64,000 nt of DNA from an uncultured Mediterranea sp. (lineage in GTDB: Bacteria; Bacteroidota; Bacteroidia; Bacteroidales; Bacteroidaceae), in assembly GCA_945879145.1 (NCBI GenBank), contig CAMCUZ010000002.1, forward strand, positions 42,765 through 106,764, in the 5' to 3' direction. Each line of letters opens with the position of its first letter. The stretch's first letter is position 1. Shown piece by piece: positions 10,223 through 20,398 of the stretch. A model generated the notes under the pieces. It worked only from the letters and a program-made list of their open reading frames with translations. It was not told the origin of the DNA and made no database searches. The position numbers and the translations under genes were made by a program.

Positions 10223-11812
10223 ATGAAATCAACATTCAAAATAATGGTTCTTGGGTCGATGCTGACGCTGGGAGCCACCTCATGCACCGACCGTCTGGAT
10301 ATCCCCCAGAAAGGTGTACTCGATTACTCCAGCTACTATCAGACGGATGCTCAGGCCGATGAAGCGGCCAATGCGCTCTATATCCAATTGAAGAGTAGCT
10401 ATTATAACTACACCATGTTGAAAAACCTGATGTCGGACGACATTTGGGCCGGCGGTGGTGGACGTAATGACAATGCCGACTTGGAAGGCTGTAACGAGTT
10501 TTCGTTTGGTACCGACCAGCAGTTTATTCTGGGTGTGTGGGAGTCATACTATCAGATTATCTACAAGGCCAATGTGATTTTGGGTCATGTGGCACCCGAT
10601 AGCCCCGTGAAGAACCGTGCCATTGCAGAAGCTAAGTTCTTCCGTGCATTCTCCTATTTCGATTTAGTTTCATTGTGGGGTGATGTGCCCTTGGTTGACC
10701 ATGAGCTCTCCTCTTCGGAGTATCAGATTGCCCGTTCGCCCAAAGAGCAAATCTGGGCTTTGATAGAAAAGGACTTGACCGAAGCAATCGCCTCAGGCGC
10801 TTTGGCTGAGAAGGCCAATCAGGATGACAATACCGTATGGCGTGTTACCAAGCAGGTGGCTCAAACCATGCTGGGCAAGGCCTACCTGTGGCAAGGTAAG
10901 AATGCAGAGGCCGCAAAGGTGCTGAATGAGGTGCGTAAGAGTGGCAAGTATGCACTCTATCAGGGTCCCTATGAAAATATCCTGACCTATATGGCTGAGG
11001 GTTGTTGCGAAAGCATGCTTGAGAGTGGCCGTGTGATGGACTACAACGAGGTGATGGGAGAATTCAGTTTCTTCGAAGTGATGAACCACTGGCGCATGGA
11101 TAAATTGAAAGCCGTTTCCGGCAAGGAGGGTCTGTTCGGTATGTTTAAGGAGACCGGCTGGGGATTCATGGTACCACAGAAGAAACTCTATGATGCCTTT
11201 GTAGCTGAAGAGGGTGTGGATGGCTATCGCCTGAACCAGACCTTGAAGACCTATGAGCAGATGGCCGACTATGGCGTAGAGCTGCAAGAGGGTGCAAGTA
11301 TTATCAACGAGGGCATCTTCATGTGGAAGCGCCGCTTCTCGAGTGCTGAGGCTCCGCTAATCTTCTGGTGCTCATACAACAACTACCGTTGGATGCGTTA
11401 TGCCGAGGTACTGCTGCTGGCTGCAGAGGCCAATTTGCTGGCTGGTAACCAGCCGGAAGCTGACGCCTGCCTGAACGAGGTTCGTCGCAGAGCTCAGTTG
11501 CCCGATAAGACCGCAACACTCGAAGCTATCAAGACTGAGAAGCGTCTGGAACTCTGTAGCGAATATGTCCGTTTCCAAGACTTACTCCGCTGGAAAGATG
11601 CCGAGAGCGTCTTGAAGAATCAGGGTGCCGAGATTCCTGTGTTGATCAAGGAGAGTGGCGTGGTAAGGTTGGAGTATAGAAAGTATAATGTAGATGCCAA
11701 CCGCTTTGGTTTCAAGGCAAAGCACTACTTACTGCCTATCCCTGCCAAGGAGCTGCGTCTGAATCCCAACATGACCCAGAATGAGGGTTGGGGTAAAGAT
11801 TCTGAGAAGTAA
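10223..11812 (+). CDS. SusD/RagB-like surface glycan-binding lipoprotein (esterase PUL)
   Basis: A 529-residue lipoprotein whose signal ends ATSC (Cys21). It has the SusD-like N-terminal region and RagB/SusD tetratricopeptide helices, with YFDLVSLWGDVPLV and RYAEVLLLAAEAN and the C-terminal LLPIPAKELRLNPNMTQN, all hallmarks of the family. It caps the SusC barrel encoded upstream and binds its cargo at the cell surface. A perfect hairpin lies immediately after the gene and may separate susCD expression from that of the downstream enzymes. Confidence 0.95.
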   Translation: MKSTFKIMVLGSMLTLGATSCTDRLDIPQKGVLDYSSYYQTDAQADEAANALYIQLKSSYYNYTMLKNLMSDDIWAGGGGRNDNADLEGCNEFSFGTDQQFILGVWESYYQIIYKANVILGHVAPDSPVKNRAIAEAKFFRAFSYFDLVSLWGDVPLVDHELSSSEYQIARSPKEQIWALIEKDLTEAIASGALAEKANQDDNTVWRVTKQVAQTMLGKAYLWQGKNAEAAKVLNEVRKSGKYALYQGPYENILTYMAEGCCESMLESGRVMDYNEVMGEFSFFEVMNHWRMDKLKAVSGKEGLFGMFKETGWGFMVPQKKLYDAFVAEEGVDGYRLNQTLKTYEQMADYGVELQEGASIINEGIFMWKRRFSSAEAPLIFWCSYNNYRWMRYAEVLLLAAEANLLAGNQPEADACLNEVRRRAQLPDKTATLEAIKTEKRLELCSEYVRFQDLLRWKDAESVLKNQGAEIPVLIKESGVVRLEYRKYNVDANRFGFKAKHYLLPIPAKELRLNPNMTQNEGWGKDSEK

Positions 11813-11828
11813 CAGAGGGTATAATATA

Positions 11829-11857
11829 AATAGAGGGTACCATTCGTACCCTCTATT
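11829..11857 (+). terminator. Perfect 12-bp hairpin after susD
   Basis: AATAGAGGGTAC and its exact reverse complement are separated by a 5-base loop, followed by AACGCTTTTCTAAT. The weak T-run suggests partial termination or a stabilising 3' end between susD and the first esterase gene, which starts 15 bases later. Confidence 0.6.
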
Positions 11858-11871
11858 AACGCTTTTCTAAT

Positions 11872-12762
11872 ATGAAACGAATTCTTATTTCACTTATTGC
11901 CTGCTGCCTCCTTGGTGTGGCGGCGCATGCACAGTTTGGCTGGGGGCCGCAAAGCAAGGTGGTGACGGATAGTATCTACAGCAAGGTGCTGAAGGCGCAT
12001 CGGGCTTATACCATCTATCTGCCTAAGAGCTACGAGGTGAATCCTGAGAAGAAGTATCCCATCCTCTACTTGCTTCATGGGGTGATGGGTACCAACGAGG
12101 GGTGGTTCCGCGACCAGCGGGCAGGCGAGGTGCTCGACCAACTGATCGCTTCGGGCGAGGCTTGTGATATGATTGTCGTCAGCCCCAATGCCGGCGGTAA
12201 CATCTATGCCGGTGTATGGAACGGATACTTCAACATGCCCGGATGGGCTTACGAGGATTTCTTCTACCAGGAGTTCCTTCCCTATATTGAAAGCAAGTAC
12301 CGCGTGATTGGCGATAAGCAACACCGCGCTATTGCCGGTTTATCTATGGGTGGCGGTGGCACGACCAGCTACGCACAGCGTCACAGCGAGCTCTATTGCG
12401 CGGCTTACGCCATGAGTGCCCTGATGAATATCCCCGAGTTTGGCGCCATGCCCTCAAAGGAGCCGGCCAACCCAGAGGATAAGATGGAGATACTGAACAA
12501 GTCGGTTCGCGAGCACAGCTGTATTGACTACGTGCTGCAGGCTGACGATGTCCGTAAGGAGCAGCTCCGCTCGGTGCAGTGGTACGTGGATTGTGGCGAC
12601 GATGACTTCCTGCTCGACCGCAACATCGAGTTTGTGCAGGCCATGCACCGCGCACAGATTCCGCTGCAGTTCCGCGTACGCGATGGCGGCCATACCAACG
12701 AGTATTGGCATACCGCCCTCTTCACCTGCTTGCCCTTTGTGAGCCGTTGTTTCGGGAAATAA
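11872..12762 (+). CDS. CE1-like esterase (single-domain, secreted)
   Basis: A 296-residue alpha/beta-hydrolase of the esterase-D/CE1 group with a signal peptide (cleavage near AHAQ, about 20). It shows YLLHG (about 66-70), the nucleophile elbow GLSMGGGG with Ser158, an acid in DCGDDDF (about 240-246) and the base His274 in GGHTNEYW. CE1 members remove acetyl or feruloyl groups from xylan-type polymers. Unlike the two paralogues downstream, it has no CBM48-like domain. It is probably the first gene after a partial terminator in the same operon. Substrate is not determined; acetyl and feruloyl esterase are the leading options. Confidence 0.85.
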   Translation: MKRILISLIACCLLGVAAHAQFGWGPQSKVVTDSIYSKVLKAHRAYTIYLPKSYEVNPEKKYPILYLLHGVMGTNEGWFRDQRAGEVLDQLIASGEACDMIVVSPNAGGNIYAGVWNGYFNMPGWAYEDFFYQEFLPYIESKYRVIGDKQHRAIAGLSMGGGGTTSYAQRHSELYCAAYAMSALMNIPEFGAMPSKEPANPEDKMEILNKSVREHSCIDYVLQADDVRKEQLRSVQWYVDCGDDDFLLDRNIEFVQAMHRAQIPLQFRVRDGGHTNEYWHTALFTCLPFVSRCFGK

Positions 12763-12782
12763 ATATAATGGTATATAAATGA

Positions 12783-12850
12783 GGGGACTCTAAGATTTAT
12801 TAATCTAAATCCTAAGAGGTTCCATCTTTTCCTTTGTTTCGTTTTTTCTA
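12783..12850 (+). terminator. Imperfect hairpin and T-rich tract after the first esterase
   Basis: GGGACTCT-AAGATTTA and an imperfect inverted copy ending GAGGTTCC are followed by a T-rich stretch. It probably ends or attenuates transcription before the next gene at 12898. The hairpin contains mismatches, so the call is moderate. Confidence 0.4.
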
Positions 12851-12897
12851 TTTTGCTTTTAACAGAAATCCCTTTTTATTAGTTTATAACTACTATC

Positions 12898-14097
12898 ATG
12901 AAGAAATTATTCCTTTTAGCAGCTGTAGCACTGGTGTCGCTTGTCGGTTATGCGCAGCAGGCTTTGTGGGGTTCAGCCCCTGTGGTCTCACCTGAGGTTC
13001 ATGCTGACCACACTGTTACTTTCCGTTTGAAAGCGCCCAAAGCCCGTCGGGTGCAACTGCATGGCGACTTCCTCCCTACCACGGCCATTAAGACCGAGCG
13101 GGGCGAGTTTGACGTGGCTATGCCTGTGGATATGGTGGAGAAGGATGGCGTATGGGAATGGACTACTCCTCAACCGCTGCAGCCTGAGCTCTACAGCTAT
13201 AACATGATTATCGACGGAGTGAAGGTCAATGACCCGAGCAATGTCTATATGATTCGCGACGTGGCCAGCGTATTCAGCGTGTTTATCGTAGGTGGCGAGC
13301 GTGGCGATCTCTATTCAGTCAACGAGGTGCCTCATGGTACCGTAAGCCGTATCTGGTATGAGAGCCCTGGTTTGAAGATGAACCGCCGCTTGACGGTTTA
13401 CACCCCTGCCGGTTATGAGAAGGGTGGCAAATACCCTGTCTTTTATCTGCTTCACGGAGCTGGTGGTGACGAGGAGGCTTGGATTAACCTGGGCCGTACG
13501 TCGCAGATTCTCGATAACCTGATTGCTCAGGGTAAGGTGGAACCGATGATTGTGGTGATGACTAACGGAAACGCCTGGCAGCAGGCTGCTCCAGGTGAGA
13601 GTCCGCTGGGTTATACCGTTCCTTCAATGGGTACCGGTGCACAGCGTCAGGCTGTGGAGGCCGACTTTGTCAGCACCTTCCCCGACGTGGTGAAGTTTGT
13701 GGAGAAAACCTATCGCGTCAAGAAGGGTAAGGCCAATCGCGCCATTGCTGGACTTTCGATGGGGGCCTATCACTCCTGTGCCATCTCACGCCTCTATCCA
13801 GATATGTTCGACTATGTAGGCCTCTTCTCCGGCGGCGGTGGTCGCCCCAACCTCAAGGATAATCCGCTCTATGGCGATATGGAGGGACTCTTGGCCAAGC
13901 AGTTCGCTAAAAAGCCTGCACTCTATTACATCGCTTGCGGTAACCGCGACTTCCTTTACAAAGGCATTGAGGAGTATCGTCAGTTCCTCACCGAGAAGGG
14001 CTATCCTTTCGAGTACTTCGAGACGGGTGAAGGCCATATCTGGAGAAACTGGCGTATCTATCTGAGCGAGTTCGCTCCTCGTCTTTTCAAGAAATAA
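12898..14097 (+). CDS. CBM48-like domain plus CE1 esterase (paralogue 1)
   Basis: A 399-residue secreted protein with a signal peptide ending near VGYAQQ (about 20). Residues 25-140 form an early-set (CBM48-like) beta-sandwich ([19 protein letters not shown]...DGVKVNDPSN). Residues 150-395 are a CE1 hydrolase with YLLHGAGGDEEAW, nucleophile elbow GLSMGAYH (Ser287), acid Asp351 in GNRDF, and base His380 in GEGHIWRNW. This architecture is typical of Bacteroidetes feruloyl esterases such as those of arabinoxylan loci. A close paralogue lies at 16650-17840. The gene lies 26 bp ahead of the carboxylesterase-MBL fusion, so the two are probably co-transcribed. Confidence 0.88.
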   Translation: MKKLFLLAAVALVSLVGYAQQALWGSAPVVSPEVHADHTVTFRLKAPKARRVQLHGDFLPTTAIKTERGEFDVAMPVDMVEKDGVWEWTTPQPLQPELYSYNMIIDGVKVNDPSNVYMIRDVASVFSVFIVGGERGDLYSVNEVPHGTVSRIWYESPGLKMNRRLTVYTPAGYEKGGKYPVFYLLHGAGGDEEAWINLGRTSQILDNLIAQGKVEPMIVVMTNGNAWQQAAPGESPLGYTVPSMGTGAQRQAVEADFVSTFPDVVKFVEKTYRVKKGKANRAIAGLSMGAYHSCAISRLYPDMFDYVGLFSGGGGRPNLKDNPLYGDMEGLLAKQFAKKPALYYIACGNRDFLYKGIEEYRQFLTEKGYPFEYFETGEGHIWRNWRIYLSEFAPRLFKK

Positions 14098-14123
14098 GAC
14101 GCTCTATTCAATCAAGCTTTATC

Positions 14124-16295
14124 ATGAATTCACTCCATTCATTTCTATTTGCCGCTTTGCTTTGTAGCGCTTGTGCCGGTTCGCAGCAACCGGAGGGCGC
14201 TGTCATGGTGGATGGCGGACTGGTTCAGGGGGTCGTGGCCGATGCCTCGGACGTTGTAGTATATAAAGGTATTCCCTATGCAGCCCCTCCCGTGGGCGAT
14301 TTACGCTGGAAGGCACCTCAGCCAGTCGAGGCTTGGAAGGGTGTGCGTCTTTGCGACAGTTGGGGCGATGCCTCGCTTCAAGGCGGACAGCAAGAGGGCT
14401 CTTTCTACTGGAAGGAGTTCTATCAAGGCAAGGCTCCCAAGATGAGTGAGGATTGCCTCTACTTGAATGTGTGGAAACCGGCCGATGCCAAGGCTGGCGA
14501 CAAACTGCCCGTCATGGTCTGGATTCATGGCGGAGCCTATCAGAACGGCTATGGCTATGAGGAGGAGTTTGATGGTACAGCCTTTGCCCATCAAGGTGTT
14601 ATCCTGGTCACGGTGAACTACCGTTTAGGCATGTGCGGCTTCCTGGCCCATCCGCTGCTCTCGGCCGAGAGTGATGGCACTGGTTCAGGCAACTATGGTC
14701 TGCTGGACCAGTTAGAGGCTCTCCGCTGGGTGAACCGCAACATCGAGGCTTTCGGTGGCGATAAGGGATGTGTCACCCTTTTCGGTCAGAGTGCCGGTGC
14801 GGGTAGTGTGCAGTCGCTCCTCTCTTCCCCTCTCACCAAAGGGTTGGTGCATCGCGCCATCATCCAGAGCGGTGGCGGTTTGAGCGGCATCATCGCTGCC
14901 AAGAGCTTAGAGTCCGCTGAGGCTATGGGCCAAGGTATGTGGGATGAGGCAGGCTGTACTACGCTGGAGCAGATGCGTGCCACCTCCTCTGATGAGTTCC
15001 AGAAGATTCTTTCCGGCTACTTGATGAAGCAGAAAGTACCCATGATGGGCCTCCCTTGGGGGCCCTGTATCGACGGCTATCTGCTCGGTGATACGCTGAA
15101 TAATGTGGCTTATCGCGGCGAGACCCTCCGCATCCCCACCATGATTGGTTATTGCAGCGAGGATATTGCTCCCGCCGTGATGCAGCAGGCAGCGGTGGAT
15201 TGGAGCCTCTTGCAGGAGGAGCAGGGACTTAACCCCTCCTACGTTTATTGCTTTAATCGCGACTTGCCGGGCATGGATATGCCAGCGCCCGCCGGTGGCT
15301 TCGGCGATATGAAAGGGGCTTTCCACTCGGCAGAGTTATGGTATGTTTTCGGCACGCTGGGTCGCTGCTGGCGCCCCATGACGCCGGGCGACTATGAGCT
15401 GAGCCGACGCATGGTGGCCTACTGGACCAACTTCGCCCGTACGGGCAATCCCAACGGCGAAGGGGTGCCTCAGTGGAACGCTTGCTCAAAGGCCGACCCA
15501 CATATCCAATCGCTTAACGTGGAGAACGAGCATAAGGAGAATCTTTACGAAGGCAATAACCTCTCTGTGACGCAGCTCAATCCCGAAACCTGGCAGATTG
15601 AGAATGGTACCATTTCGACCCTCTATCTGTTGAAGGGCACAAAGCGCGCCTTGTTGATAGATACCGGTATGACGGGTGACTCGCTGGATGCCGTGGTGCG
15701 TCGGTTTACCGACCTGCCGCTGGATGTGGTCATCAGTCACAACCACGTCGATCATGTAGGCGGTAACCGTTTTTTCCCTGAGGTATGGATGCACCCAGCT
15801 GACAAGGGGGTTCGCAACGAGCCCTATGATGGCAAGGTGCTTGACCTCCAGGAGGGGCAGCAATTTGATTTGGGCGACCGTTTGATAGAGGTCATCCATG
15901 TGCCTGGCCATACACCAGGTTCGGTTGCCTTCATCGACACCAAATACCGTTCAGCCTTTACCAGCGATGCCTTTGGTTCGGGCCATGTCTGGTTGCAGTT
16001 GCAGCCCCACATTCCCATGACCACCTATTTGGCTTCATGCGAAAAGATGGTAGGGATAATGCGTAGCAAGGGTCTGACCAAGCTCTACGTAGGCCATTTT
16101 GGTCCCTACGGCGACCCCTTCGACTACCAATACATGCAAGACATGATTGAACTGGCTGGCAAGTTGAGCCGAGGTGAGCAGGTAGAGCCCAAGGATTACC
16201 CCTTCAGCAAGCACATAGACATCGCCGCTCCCAATGCCAAATGCCTCATCAAAAATCGGGCCACTTTGGTCTATGATGCAAATCACATTAATTAA
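14124..16295 (+). CDS. Type-B carboxylesterase fused to a metallo-beta-lactamase-fold hydrolase
   Basis: A 723-residue lipoprotein (signal ends CSAC, Cys17) made of two unrelated hydrolases. Residues 25-455 are a COesterase domain with HGGAY (135-139), nucleophile elbow GQSAGAGS (Ser223), probable acid Glu346 and base His401. Residues 475-690 are a metallo-beta-lactamase-fold domain with the zinc motif HNHVDH (539-544), a further His596 in VPGHTPGS, Asp615 and His658. Both active sites look complete. The reading frame is continuous and the linker shows no frameshift sign. The MBL part resembles glyoxalase-II or lactonase-type hydrolases; its substrate is unknown. The fusion suggests sequential cleavage, for example of an ester and then a lactone or thioester product. 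Confidence 0.85.
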   Translation: MNSLHSFLFAALLCSACAGSQQPEGAVMVDGGLVQGVVADASDVVVYKGIPYAAPPVGDLRWKAPQPVEAWKGVRLCDSWGDASLQGGQQEGSFYWKEFYQGKAPKMSEDCLYLNVWKPADAKAGDKLPVMVWIHGGAYQNGYGYEEEFDGTAFAHQGVILVTVNYRLGMCGFLAHPLLSAESDGTGSGNYGLLDQLEALRWVNRNIEAFGGDKGCVTLFGQSAGAGSVQSLLSSPLTKGLVHRAIIQSGGGLSGIIAAKSLESAEAMGQGMWDEAGCTTLEQMRATSSDEFQKILSGYLMKQKVPMMGLPWGPCIDGYLLGDTLNNVAYRGETLRIPTMIGYCSEDIAPAVMQQAAVDWSLLQEEQGLNPSYVYCFNRDLPGMDMPAPAGGFGDMKGAFHSAELWYVFGTLGRCWRPMTPGDYELSRRMVAYWTNFARTGNPNGEGVPQWNACSKADPHIQSLNVENEHKENLYEGNNLSVTQLNPETWQIENGTISTLYLLKGTKRALLIDTGMTGDSLDAVVRRFTDLPLDVVISHNHVDHVGGNRFFPEVWMHPADKGVRNEPYDGKVLDLQEGQQFDLGDRLIEVIHVPGHTPGSVAFIDTKYRSAFTSDAFGSGHVWLQLQPHIPMTTYLASCEKMVGIMRSKGLTKLYVGHFGPYGDPFDYQYMQDMIELAGKLSRGEQVEPKDYPFSKHIDIAAPNAKCLIKNRATLVYDANHIN

Positions 16296-17840
<1,545 letters not shown>

Positions 17841-17916
17841 AATAAGCCTCGTCAACTCGTTAAATCGTCAACTTGTTAACTCAGAAAACATATTCGTCAA
17901 CATTAATCATAGAACA

Positions 17917-20244
17917 ATGAAGAAAGAAATCCTGTTTGCAGCTGCTGCGGTGGCATTGACCGCATGTGGCCCCTCAGTGCCTCAGCTGGGCAAGTCGTCT
18001 ATCGATGACGTGATTGCCGCCATGACACTTGAAGAGAAGGTTCATCTGGTGATTGGTACCGGCATGGCTGGCTTCTCTGGCGATAGTGCCGTGATTGGCT
18101 CAACGAAGAAACTGGTTCCCGGTGCTGCCGGAACCACCTATCCTATTGCCCGCTTAGGTATCCCCTCAGTGGTATTAGCCGACGGTCCTGCTGGCTTGCG
18201 TATCGATCCCACTCGCGAGGGTGATGAGGCTACCTACTACTGCACACACTTTCCCATCGGTACGCTGCTGGCCTCAACCTGGGATCAACAACTGATGGAG
18301 AGCGTAGGTCAGAGTATCGGTAATGAGGTGCTGGAGTATGGTGCTGACGTACTCTTGGCTCCTGCACTTAATATCCACCGCAACCCCCTCTGCGGCCGTA
18401 ACTTCGAGTACTATTCAGAAGACCCCGTGGTGAGCGGTAAGATGGCTGCCGCCTACGTGCGCGGTGTGCAGAGCCAAGGCGTAGGAACCAGCATCAAGCA
18501 CTTCGCCCTCAACAACCAGGAGACCAACCGCATGGCCAATGATGCGATGGCTTCACCGCGTGCCGTACGCGAAATCTATCTGAAGGGGTTTGAAATCGCC
18601 GTGAAGGAGAGTAATCCCTGGACGGTGATGTCCTCATACAATTATCTGAATGGTACGTACACCAGTGAAAGCAAGGAGCTGCAAACCATTGCCCTGCGCG
18701 ATGAGTGGGGCTACAAGGGGATGGTGATGACCGACTGGTTTGGCGGTAAGGATGCCGTGGCTCAGATGGAGGCAGGCAACGACATGCTGCAACCTGGACG
18801 TCCTGAGCAGTACACCCAGATTCTTGAGGGCGTAAAGCAGGGAAAGCTCGACGAGAAGGTGCTTGACCGCAACGTGCACCGTATTCTGGAGATGATTCTC
18901 AAGACTCCTCGCTTCAAGGGGTACAAATACTCCAACCGACCTGACCTCAAGGCTCATGCCGCTGTAACGCGTCAGAGTGCGACCGAGGGTATGGTACTGC
19001 TTGAGAACAAAAACGCCACGCTCCCTCTCGGTGCGGACGTGAAGAAGGTGGCCCTCTTTGGCTGCACCTCCTACGAATTCATCGCTGGTGGTACCGGTTC
19101 GGGCAACGTGAATCGTGCCTATACCGTCTCTCTGCTCGATGGCTTGAAGAATGGTGGCTTCCAGGTGGATGAGCGCATGCAGCCTGTCTATGAGACCTAT
19201 ATGAAGGCTGAGCGTGCAAAGTTCAAACCCGAAGGCCCCTTCGCAAAGTTTATGCCGGCTCCTCTGCCTACCGAGATGGCGCTGACAGCTGCTCAGTTGA
19301 GCGAGCAGGTGGCTGCTAATGATGTGGCTCTGATTACGCTGGGTCGCCTCTCTGGTGAGTTCCTGGATCGTACCTCAGCTGACTTCAACCTCAGCAAGGA
19401 GGAGAACAAGCTGATTACCGACGTCTGCAAAGCTTTCCACGCAGCCGGTAAGAAGGTGGTTGTGGTACTCAACATTGGTGGTGTCATTGAAACTGCCTCT
19501 TGGAAGAACCTGCCCGATGCAATCCTGTTGGCATGGCAGGCTGGTCAGGAGGGTGGTAACAGCGTAACCGACATCTTGAGCGGTAAGGCTTCGCCCAGCG
19601 GTAAGCTGACCATGACCTTCCCCGTGAAGTTCACCGATCACGCCTCATCTGACAACTTCCCCATCGACCAGAAAGCCAATCTGGATATTACCAACAGCGG
19701 TGCGAAGAAGAGCGATGTTCGCAACGTAGATTACACCCTCTATGAGGAGGATATCTACGTGGGCTACCGCTACTTCGACAGCTTTAACAAGGCGGTATCA
19801 TACCCCTTCGGCTTTGGTTTGTCATACACCAACTTTGAGTACAGCAATGCCTCTGTTCAGGCCGACGGCGATGCCTACGTGGTATCGGTTGAGGTGAAGA
19901 ACGTGGGCAAGGTGGCTGGTAAGGAGTCTGTACAGCTCTATGTAGCAGCTCCTGATGCCGCTAAGAGCAACAAACCTGAGAAGGAGTTGAAGGCCTTCGC
20001 TAAGACCGCTCTGCTGCAACCCGGTGAAAGCAGTACACTCACGATGCGTGTAGCCGCAGCCGATCTGGCCTCCTTCTGCTGCAAGGAGAATGCTTGGAAG
20101 GTGGCGGCAGGTAACTACCAGTTCTTGGTGGCTGCCAACAGCCGCGACATCCGCGCTACCCTCACAGCCGAGGTGGCTGCCTCTTCCCAAGCCGTTCATC
20201 CGCTCTTTGCGAAGCCCGGGCAGTTGAACGTCTTGAAGCGTTAA
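17917..20244 (+). CDS. GH3 family glycoside hydrolase, lipoprotein
   Basis: A 775-residue enzyme. The ATG at 17917 gives a lipoprotein signal ending LTAC (Cys17); the same frame stays open further upstream, but only by overlapping the preceding esterase gene, so that extension is rejected. The GH3 N-terminal barrel contains LADGPAGLR, KHF (194-196) and the nucleophile Asp273 in VMTDWFGG. The second domain has a probable acid/base Glu481 in LSGEFLDR, and a fibronectin-III-like domain ends the protein (about 690-765). Family members are exo-acting beta-glucosidases or beta-xylosidases. In this locus it would trim oligosaccharides or glucosides once the esters are gone. Confidence 0.9.
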   Translation: MKKEILFAAAAVALTACGPSVPQLGKSSIDDVIAAMTLEEKVHLVIGTGMAGFSGDSAVIGSTKKLVPGAAGTTYPIARLGIPSVVLADGPAGLRIDPTREGDEATYYCTHFPIGTLLASTWDQQLMESVGQSIGNEVLEYGADVLLAPALNIHRNPLCGRNFEYYSEDPVVSGKMAAAYVRGVQSQGVGTSIKHFALNNQETNRMANDAMASPRAVREIYLKGFEIAVKESNPWTVMSSYNYLNGTYTSESKELQTIALRDEWGYKGMVMTDWFGGKDAVAQMEAGNDMLQPGRPEQYTQILEGVKQGKLDEKVLDRNVHRILEMILKTPRFKGYKYSNRPDLKAHAAVTRQSATEGMVLLENKNATLPLGADVKKVALFGCTSYEFIAGGTGSGNVNRAYTVSLLDGLKNGGFQVDERMQPVYETYMKAERAKFKPEGPFAKFMPAPLPTEMALTAAQLSEQVAANDVALITLGRLSGEFLDRTSADFNLSKEENKLITDVCKAFHAAGKKVVVVLNIGGVIETASWKNLPDAILLAWQAGQEGGNSVTDILSGKASPSGKLTMTFPVKFTDHASSDNFPIDQKANLDITNSGAKKSDVRNVDYTLYEEDIYVGYRYFDSFNKAVSYPFGFGLSYTNFEYSNASVQADGDAYVVSVEVKNVGKVAGKESVQLYVAAPDAAKSNKPEKELKAFAKTALLQPGESSTLTMRVAAADLASFCCKENAWKVAAGNYQFLVAANSRDIRATLTAEVAASSQAVHPLFAKPGQLNVLKR

Positions 20245-20281
20245 TCTGAGTCCCTCTACCGAAGCGGGTTAATAAAAAAAA

Positions 20282-20323
20282 AAGAGGGGGCTAAGGCATT
20301 AAATATACTTTAGCCTCTCTCTT
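20282..20323. terminator. Hairpin between the two GH3 genes
   Basis: AGAGGGGGCTAA pairs imperfectly with TTTAGCCTCTCT. A run of ten A residues precedes it, so the T-run is on the minus strand. On the plus strand it may still terminate or stabilise the upstream message. Confidence 0.45.
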
Positions 20324-20340
20324 GTATAAAGGGTTAATGC

Positions 20341-20348
20341 TATCTTTG
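20341..20348 (+). promoter_or_regulatory. -7 element upstream of the second GH3 gene
   Basis: TATCTTTG matches TAnnTTTG, with a TTG at 20322-20324 near the expected -33 position. This indicates an independent promoter for the last PUL gene, 51 bases before its ATG. Confidence 0.6.
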
Positions 20349-20398
20349 TCACCGTCAAAATAACATTATACACAATAAAAACATTAAGGACAACATTT

